Shown: piece after piece, positions 5,733 to 9,353 of the stretch
Position numbering within the stretch: position 1 is the first letter of the stretch
Layout: every line of letters begins with the position of its first letter
From: Betaproteobacteria bacterium
GTDB taxonomy: Bacteria; Pseudomonadota; Gammaproteobacteria; Burkholderiales; Thiobacillaceae
Assembly (NCBI GenBank): GCA_020049245.1
Contig: JAIFLB010000086.1
Coordinates: forward strand, 1 to 9,353
Direction: 5' to 3'
Length of the DNA: 9,353 bases
Position numbers and translations under genes: made by a program
Notes under the pieces: model-generated
What the model was told of the DNA's origin: nothing
The model's input: only the letters and a program-made list of their open reading frames with translations
Database searches by the model: none

Positions 5733-7287
5733 GATGCTCAAGACGGTAGACCTGCATTTTCTGACGCGGCCGAAAACCTTGCCAAACAACGTTGTCACCC
5801 TGCTGGGCAGTCAGTTTGGCATCAGCGCGTGCCACCAGCTTCAGCGTCCACGGACAGTCCACCCGCGTTGGCGCCTTCAGGTGCAGGCGCAACATGGTTT
5901 GCATGGCCGGATCAACTTCGGCATTCAAACAAGCGCCCGCAGGTAACTGACTTGCCAACTCGGCAATCAGCGGACGGTAAGCCCAACCCGATTCCACCCA
6001 GGGGCGGAACAGCGATGCAATCAAAGCCCAAAACAGAATCATGCCGGTAGCCCAGACCAGAATCGGGCGGATTTTGGCGCGCGGAAACAACGGGATCGCA
6101 ATGAACCAGATCAATGTCGCCAACGCCGCAAAACCATAGGTCGCGGACCCGACAGAACCCGGCGTGTAATTTGGAACCAGACGCGCCATGTGACGGGCGA
6201 TCGTGGTTGGAAAACCCCATTCAAGCGCCGCAAAATAGACCCACAGCGCAAGCAGGAAACAGGCAAAGAACAACACACCAAACCAATAGAACGCCTGCGC
6301 CGCACCGCGCCGCAAGTTCTCCAGGCCATAGGCAGACAACAGGGCAAGCGGCAGCAAGACCGGCAGCAAAGCCCCATCGCGAGTCCATGCCGGAATTAAT
6401 GCCGCCATCAAAAGCACGCCCACCGCGATCAATGGCAGATGCAATTCGGTGGTTCGCATCAAGCGCCGATGCGCATGCCAAACCCCCGCCAATGCCAATG
6501 GCCAAAGCGGCCAGGTAAACCAGGGCAACTCGGAAAAGGCGCTTTGCGGCATCCGCGCGTTAGCAAACTGAGCCAACCCATGCCATTGCCACCAGCGGCC
6601 CAGATTGCCCGTAGCCAGCAAAATAAGCATGCCCAGAGTGATCAACCCCGACGCCAGCAAGACGCCATGCAACAGGGTTTTTCGGCTGGCACGATCCCTT
6701 CCAGCCGGCGACAGCAGCGAAAGCAGGATGATTGCCAGGCCGGCGATCAAGTCCAGGATACCGCGCAATCCGAGCGTCAACATCGCCAGCGCCAGGCCAA
6801 TCGCCCACATACCGCCGGCAGAATGACGCCTAGCCGCAGTCATGCCCGCAGTCACGCCATAAAGCAGCGCCGCCCAGGCGGCCATCAACGCCGTTTCCGG
6901 CAACAAGGCATGCGCATGCAACATCATGCCGAATCCGCCGACCAGCGAAATCACGGCTGCCGAACCGAATCCAGGACCGAACTGCGCTCGCGCGGCAAGT
7001 CCACTAAAAAGGAGTGCAATACAGATAAAGACACCGCTGGCGAGGCGCGCCGCGCTCTGCACATCACCGCCTGCCACGTCGAATTTGATCGCGGCACCCG
7101 CAACCAGCGTGTAAAGCGGCGCCGGGGTTGACCAGAATGAGGTCAGTCCCTCAAGCCAATCAAGAATAGGCGCCAGCGTTAACGCCTCTTCAGCCTTCCA
7201 TGCATCACGCCCGAACAAGCCAAACATTGCCCAGAAAATGAGCAGCAGAATCAGCCAAGGCAGCTTATTGAGGGGAGTCGGATTCAT
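5713..7287 (-). CDS. GT-C / ArnT-like (family 39) membrane glycosyltransferase
   Basis: This integral membrane protein of 524 residues resembles the PMT/ArnT family, which moves a sugar from a polyprenyl-phosphate carrier to an acceptor on the outer face of the inner membrane. About 13 hydrophobic segments run from residue 10 to 424, followed by a soluble C-terminal domain at about 430-524. The first outer loop has GRDAWKAEEALTLAPILDWLEG (26-47), the position of the acidic catalytic motif in this fold; the common D-E is here E-E (Glu33, Glu34). The EKPPLYYW-type motif that normally follows is degenerate (STPAPLYTL, 53-61). The ATG at 7287 is chosen; an in-frame TTG at 7335 would add a repetitive (FVCR)3 stretch. 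Both have poor ribosome binding sites. The gene overlaps mobA by 20 nt. The substrate is unknown; a lipid A, glycan or protein acceptor cannot be told apart. Confidence 0.8.
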   Translation of the reverse strand: MNPTPLNKLPWLILLLIFWAMFGLFGRDAWKAEEALTLAPILDWLEGLTSFWSTPAPLYTLVAGAAIKFDVAGGDVQSAARLASGVFICIALLFSGLAARAQFGPGFGSAAVISLVGGFGMMLHAHALLPETALMAAWAALLYGVTAGMTAARRHSAGGMWAIGLALAMLTLGLRGILDLIAGLAIILLSLLSPAGRDRASRKTLLHGVLLASGLITLGMLILLATGNLGRWWQWHGLAQFANARMPQSAFSELPWFTWPLWPLALAGVWHAHRRLMRTTELHLPLIAVGVLLMAALIPAWTRDGALLPVLLPLALLSAYGLENLRRGAAQAFYWFGVLFFACFLLALWVYFAALEWGFPTTIARHMARLVPNYTPGSVGSATYGFAALATLIWFIAIPLFPRAKIRPILVWATGMILFWALIASLFRPWVESGWAYRPLIAELASQLPAGACLNAEVDPAMQTMLRLHLKAPTRVDCPWTLKLVARADAKLTAQQGDNVVWQGFRPRQKMQVYRLEHHESGQL

Positions 7288-7293
7288 CGAGAT

Positions 7294-7329
7294 ACGGCAA
7301 ACGAAGCGGCAAACAAAACGGCAAACGAA
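7294..7329. repeat. 12-bp tandem repeat, three copies, upstream of the glycosyltransferase start
   Basis: Three contiguous units on the plus strand, ACGGCAAACGAA, GCGGCAAACAAA and ACGGCAAACGAA, differ at only two positions; the outer two are identical. The array begins 7 nt upstream of the glycosyltransferase ATG, in the 5' leader. If translation began at the upstream TTG, it would encode a phased FVCR repeat. Confidence 0.85.
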
Positions 7330-7370
7330 TGGCAAGCACGGAACAAGTCATCATGTTCGATTTGTAAAAC

Positions 7371-7399
7371 AAAAAAGGCAGCCAGAGGCTGCCTTTTTT
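7371..7399 (-). terminator. Rho-independent terminator after rpmE
   Basis: A 13-bp perfect stem (arms 7371-7383 and 7387-7399) has a 3-nt loop and A/T tracts on both sides, so on the minus strand the GC stem GGCAGCC is followed by a T run. It lies 15 nt after the rpmE stop. It is symmetric and could work in both directions, but no plus-strand gene runs into it. Confidence 0.93.
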
Positions 7400-7414
7400 G
7401 TAGCTGCATCAAAC

Positions 7415-7624
7415 TTACTTCTTGCCGATGCTGTATTTCTGGCGGAATTTCTCAACACGGCCCGCAGTATCCACAATCTTCTGCTTGCCCGTATAGAACG
7501 GGTGGCATGCTGAGCAAACCTCAACATGCAGCGGCTTGTTCATCGTGGAACGGGTGGTGAAGCTATTACCGCAACTGCAAGTTACGGCAATTTCGTTGTA
7601 CTCGGGGTGGATGCCTGCTTTCAT
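7415..7624 (-). CDS. rpmE: 50S ribosomal protein L31, zinc-binding (C+) form
   Basis: L31 sits on the central protuberance of the large subunit and bridges it to the 30S head. The protein is 69 residues, normal for the family. The four zinc-ligand cysteines are present: Cys16 and Cys18 in TCSCGNSF, Cys37 and Cys40 in VCSACHPFYTGKQ, marking the zinc-dependent form rather than the zinc-free paralogue made under zinc starvation. The N-terminus MKAGIHPEY is typical. The ATG at 7624 follows a CAGGT-type ribosome binding site with somewhat long spacing. It has its own promoter and terminator, so it appears monocistronic. Confidence 0.98.
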   Translation of the reverse strand: MKAGIHPEYNEIAVTCSCGNSFTTRSTMNKPLHVEVCSACHPFYTGKQKIVDTAGRVEKFRQKYSIGKK

Positions 7625-7660
7625 ATCGCGCTACCTGGGTCGGAACCTGGAAAGCGCGGG

Positions 7661-7689
7661 ATTATCCATAAAAAGCACTGGTCAGGCAA
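7661..7689 (-). promoter_or_regulatory. Probable sigma-70 promoter of rpmE
   Basis: On the minus strand TTGCCT (7689-7684) and GATAAT (7666-7661) are 17 bases apart. The -10 box matches 5 of 6 and the -35 box 4 of 6. The leader would be about 30 nt. No Zur-like dyad was recognised next to it. Confidence 0.6.
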
Positions 7690-7710
7690 ACGATTAGCGT
7701 GAAATAACCC

Positions 7711-7741
7711 GTAGGTTGGGCAAAGCGTAGCGTGCCCAACA
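7711..7741. repeat. REP-like palindrome (GTAGGTTGGGC family)
   Basis: An inverted repeat has arms GTTGGGCA (7715-7722) and TGCCCAAC (7733-7740) around a 10-nt centre, AAGCGTAGCG, and is preceded by GTAG. Elements of the form GTAGGTTGGGC...GCCCAAC are, from general knowledge, scattered between genes in many proteobacteria. It lies between convergent-in-series genes, downstream of the kinase gene and upstream of rpmE, where it may also act in transcript ending. No T run follows. Confidence 0.7.
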
Positions 7742-7800
7742 GCATAAGTGGACAAGTTGGCTTTTATGATCAGGGGTGTCGCGCCCTCGCATCATGGAAA

Positions 7801-8691
7801 TTAGCGCAAATCCGCCAGCAATCGATCAATTGCCCGCTGCGATTGCTGAGCATAAGCCTCGCCAAACAGGTTGAAGTGATTCAATAAATGATAGAGCTGA
7901 TACAACCACTTGCGGACCGCGTATCCCTGATCGAGCGGCCATGCCGCCTGATATGCGTCGTAAAAAGCAGCAGGAAAACCGCCGAACAATTCCGTCATCG
8001 CCAGATCGGTCTCACGATCGCCATAGTAAACAGCGGGATCGAAAAGCACCGGCACAGCCGCGCAAAACCCAACGTTTCCACTCCACAAATCGCCATGCAA
8101 CAAACTGGCTTGCGGCTGATAACCCTGGAAAAACTCACCAAGACGGGAAAGCAGGCGATCAGCATCATTCAACAGCCGCATCGGCGCACCATTGCGCGCA
8201 GCCAGTTCAAGTTGCGGCTGCAAACGCTGATCACGGTAGAACTCAACCCAATCAAGCACCACCGAATTGCGCTGTGGCGTACTGCCAATGGTGTTATCGC
8301 GATGCCAGCCAAATGCGTGCCACGATTTGCGATGCAAGCGGGCCAGCTGCTCGCCGAGTTGGACCCAAGCCGGGTTGCCCGCGCGCCCCAGATCCAGCCA
8401 CTCAATCACCAGAAAACTCTGATCCGCCGCCACACCGTGGGTCAAAGGCCAGGGAACCCTCACCGCCTCAGCAGCAGCCAACTCAGCCAGGCCAGCGGCC
8501 TCGGCTTCAAACATGCTCAAACGAGCCGCCTGGTTGAGCTTGACGAAGAAGCGCCGACCATCCTGACCCCGCAACACCAGGCTGCGGTTGATGCAGCCAC
8601 CAGCCGAATCAAGCTGACCGGCAATCCGGAACGGCTTGCCGGAAGCCGCTGAAATTGCGCTGGCAATGTCAGCCAGCAGCGGAGCAGTCAC
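7801..8691 (-). CDS. Fructosamine kinase family protein (FN3K/YniA-like)
   Basis: Members phosphorylate protein- or amino-acid-bound ketoamines (fructosamines, ribulosamines), destabilising the adduct and so repairing glycated proteins in the cytoplasm. The 296 residues match the family length. Visible motifs: a glycine-rich loop DSAGGCINRS (28-37) with a P-loop cysteine, Cys33; Lys51 in FFVKLN; the catalytic loop LHGDLWSGN (198-206) with Asp201; and the metal-binding segment FDPAVYYGDRETDLAM (217-232) with Asp218. All are intact. The start is GTG at 8691, overlapping the TGA of the DUF971 gene by 4 nt (GTGA), so the two genes are translationally coupled; no internal Met precedes the glycine loop. 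The true substrate of bacterial members is mostly unproven. No clear terminator follows, only the REP-like palindrome and a weak dyad. Confidence 0.92.
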   Translation of the reverse strand: MTAPLLADIASAISAASGKPFRIAGQLDSAGGCINRSLVLRGQDGRRFFVKLNQAARLSMFEAEAAGLAELAAAEAVRVPWPLTHGVAADQSFLVIEWLDLGRAGNPAWVQLGEQLARLHRKSWHAFGWHRDNTIGSTPQRNSVVLDWVEFYRDQRLQPQLELAARNGAPMRLLNDADRLLSRLGEFFQGYQPQASLLHGDLWSGNVGFCAAVPVLFDPAVYYGDRETDLAMTELFGGFPAAFYDAYQAAWPLDQGYAVRKWLYQLYHLLNHFNLFGEAYAQQSQRAIDRLLADLR

Positions 8692-9074
8692 ACCAATGCT
8701 TTGGACTCGCGCGAAGCACCCGCCTCATCCATCCGACGCAGATAACTGTTCCAGTAAAACTCCTGCTTGGCGCCCAGATCGTAGAGGTAATCCCAGGAAT
8801 AGATGCCCGAATCATGATTATCGGAAAACACCAGAACCACAGCATATTGGCCAACCGGCTCAATCGCCTTGATCTCGATATTCTTCTTGCCAACCTGCAG
8901 CACTTCCTGCCCCGGACCATGCCCACGCACCTCCGCCGACGGCGAGAAAACGCGCAAATATTCATACGGCAAATTGAAACGACTGCCATCGTTGAAAGCC
9001 ACTTCCATGACTTTGGACTGCTGATGCAGCTTGATCTCGGTAGGGATCGGGGAATTCGGGTTAAGGCCGCTCAT
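8688..9074 (-). CDS. DUF971 protein (gamma-butyrobetaine hydroxylase-like N-terminal domain)
   Basis: This is a stand-alone small protein of 128 residues in the DUF971/GBBH-like_N family. The fold resembles the N-terminal zinc domain of gamma-butyrobetaine hydroxylase, but no oxygenase domain is present. Typical blocks are PTEIKLHQQSKVMEVAFNDG (11-30), LRVFSPSAEVRGHGPGQEVLQ (40-60) and FSDNHDSGIYSWDYLYDLG (83-101) with His87. A cysteine often found just before the LRV segment is a tyrosine here (Tyr37). The ATG at 9074 is chosen because it follows AGAGGA at 7 nt and begins the family-like sequence; the in-frame extension to 9191 is unlike the family. In many betaproteobacteria this gene precedes ubiE; here it overlaps a fructosamine kinase gene. 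The biochemical function is unknown. Confidence 0.93.
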   Translation of the reverse strand: MSGLNPNSPIPTEIKLHQQSKVMEVAFNDGSRFNLPYEYLRVFSPSAEVRGHGPGQEVLQVGKKNIEIKAIEPVGQYAVVLVFSDNHDSGIYSWDYLYDLGAKQEFYWNSYLRRMDEAGASRESKALV

Positions 9075-9089
9075 GGATGAATCCTCTAT

Positions 9090-9112
9090 TAGCGTTCGAT
9101 GATGGAACGCTA
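9090..9112. promoter_or_regulatory. Perfect 8-bp dyad in the DUF971 leader
   Basis: Arms TAGCGTTC (9090-9097) and GAACGCTA (9105-9112) flank a 7-nt spacer. The dyad ends 2 nt before the AGAGGA ribosome binding site of the DUF971 gene on the minus strand. It could be a repressor operator or an RNA hairpin affecting translation. It has no T run, so it is not a terminator. Confidence 0.6.
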
Positions 9113-9203
9113 GTGTGCCAGTCCAGCAAACGCGGAACAAGTCCGACTGAAATAGTCGGGAATTCAAACCCCCATGCCACACCGACTCCAACCCTCTGTT
9201 TCC

Positions 9204-9232
9204 TTGACGAATAGCCGGAATCTCTATTTAAT
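9204..9232 (+). promoter_or_regulatory. Sigma-70 promoter of the tRNA-Phe gene
   Basis: TTGACG (9204-9209) and TTTAAT (9227-9232) are 17 bases apart, each 5 of 6 to consensus. A GCGCGGC stretch follows the -10 box, like the GC-rich discriminators of stable-RNA promoters under stringent control. The predicted start is near 9239, leaving a leader of about 30 nt before the mature tRNA. Confidence 0.8.
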
Positions 9233-9270
9233 GCGCGGCTTCTTTGGTCGGGTTCCCCGGTCTCAGACGT

Positions 9271-9346
9271 GGCCAGATAGCTCAGTTGGTAGAGCAGCGG
9301 ATTGAAAATCCGCGTGTCGACGGTTCGATTCCGCCTCTGGCCACCA
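9271..9346 (+). tRNA. tRNA-Phe (anticodon GAA)
   Basis: The gene is 76 nt with the CCA end encoded (9344-9346). The acceptor stem GGCCAGA/TCTGGCC (9271-9277, 9336-9342), D stem GCTC/GAGC and anticodon stem GCGGA/TCCGC all pair fully. The anticodon GAA is at 9304-9306 in the loop TTGAAAA, and the T loop is TTCGATT. The T stem GACGG/CCGCC has one A-C mismatch (positions 50-64, bases 9320 and 9334). It is the only plus-strand gene in the window. No terminator is visible before the window ends. Confidence 0.97.
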
Positions 9347-9353
9347 CTTACAA

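Noticed and set aside
5115..5798. A longer mobA start at 5798
   Set aside because: The extra 22 residues are unlike the family and overlap the glycosyltransferase further; the ATG at 5732 gives the typical N-terminus.
6439..7131. A 230-codon plus-strand frame opposite the glycosyltransferase
   Set aside because: Its composition is Arg/Gln/Ser-rich with no recognisable domain or ribosome binding site; it is a shadow of the membrane protein gene.
7294..7329. The 12-bp repeats as a CRISPR fragment
   Set aside because: Units are contiguous with no spacers and far too short for CRISPR repeats; no cas genes are present.
7766..7795. An imperfect dyad (ATGAT...AGGG...CCCT...ATCAT) just after the kinase stop as its terminator
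   Set aside because: The arms are bulged, the paired GC core is only four base pairs and there is no T run.
9143..9159. A 6-bp dyad, CCGACT-GAAAT-AGTCGG, as a terminator
   Set aside because: The stem is short with no T run on either strand; it may be chance, so it is not listed as a feature.
8688..9191. A longer DUF971 start at 9191
   Set aside because: The extension runs through the dyad and lacks family similarity; the ATG at 9074 has a good ribosome binding site.

Overview
The window looks like ordinary chromosome from a betaproteobacterium, at moderately high GC. The evidence is the CheA type with aromatic-acidic 'GYGFFDD' repeats in its linker, the close match of the DUF971 protein to betaproteobacterial versions, the cysteine-bearing L31, and the stand-alone yidD. 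The genus cannot be told from the sequence. Every protein gene is on the minus strand; only a tRNA-Phe at the right edge is on the plus strand.

Layout from left to right (transcription of the minus-strand genes runs right to left). Positions 1-4440 hold a chemotaxis operon transcribed in the order short membrane-anchored chemoreceptor, cheY, cheA, cheW (cheW runs off the left edge). A near-consensus flagellar sigma-28 promoter (TAAAGTTT-N11-GCCGTTAT) lies just upstream of the receptor gene, tying the operon to flagellar assembly. The receptor has no periplasmic sensor or HAMP region. Near its C terminus it carries a CheZ-like DxxxQ motif and an acidic-hydrophobic tail ending in Phe, so it may combine receptor and CheY-phosphatase features.

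Positions 4459-4829 hold a monothiol glutaredoxin gene with its own strong sigma-70 promoter and a strong terminator. Its product lacks about 21 internal residues, including the cis-proline segment of the thioredoxin fold. Positions 4875-7287 hold a compact group: a GT-C/ArnT-like membrane glycosyltransferase, mobA (overlapping its end) and yidD. Positions 7371-7689 hold rpmE (ribosomal protein L31) with a promoter and terminator. Then come a short intergenic region with a REP-like palindrome, a fructosamine-kinase-family gene and, overlapping it by 4 nt, a DUF971 gene with a perfect 8-bp dyad next to its ribosome binding site. The tRNA-Phe gene has a good stable-RNA promoter at 9204-9232.

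No mobile element, CRISPR array or wholly new multi-gene system is visible. The items most worth a second look are the CheZ-like receptor, the internally shortened glutaredoxin, the CheA linker repeats, the DUF971 leader dyad and the REP-like element. No gene-free stretch exceeds 300 bases; the longest, 9075-9270, holds two dyads and the tRNA promoter.
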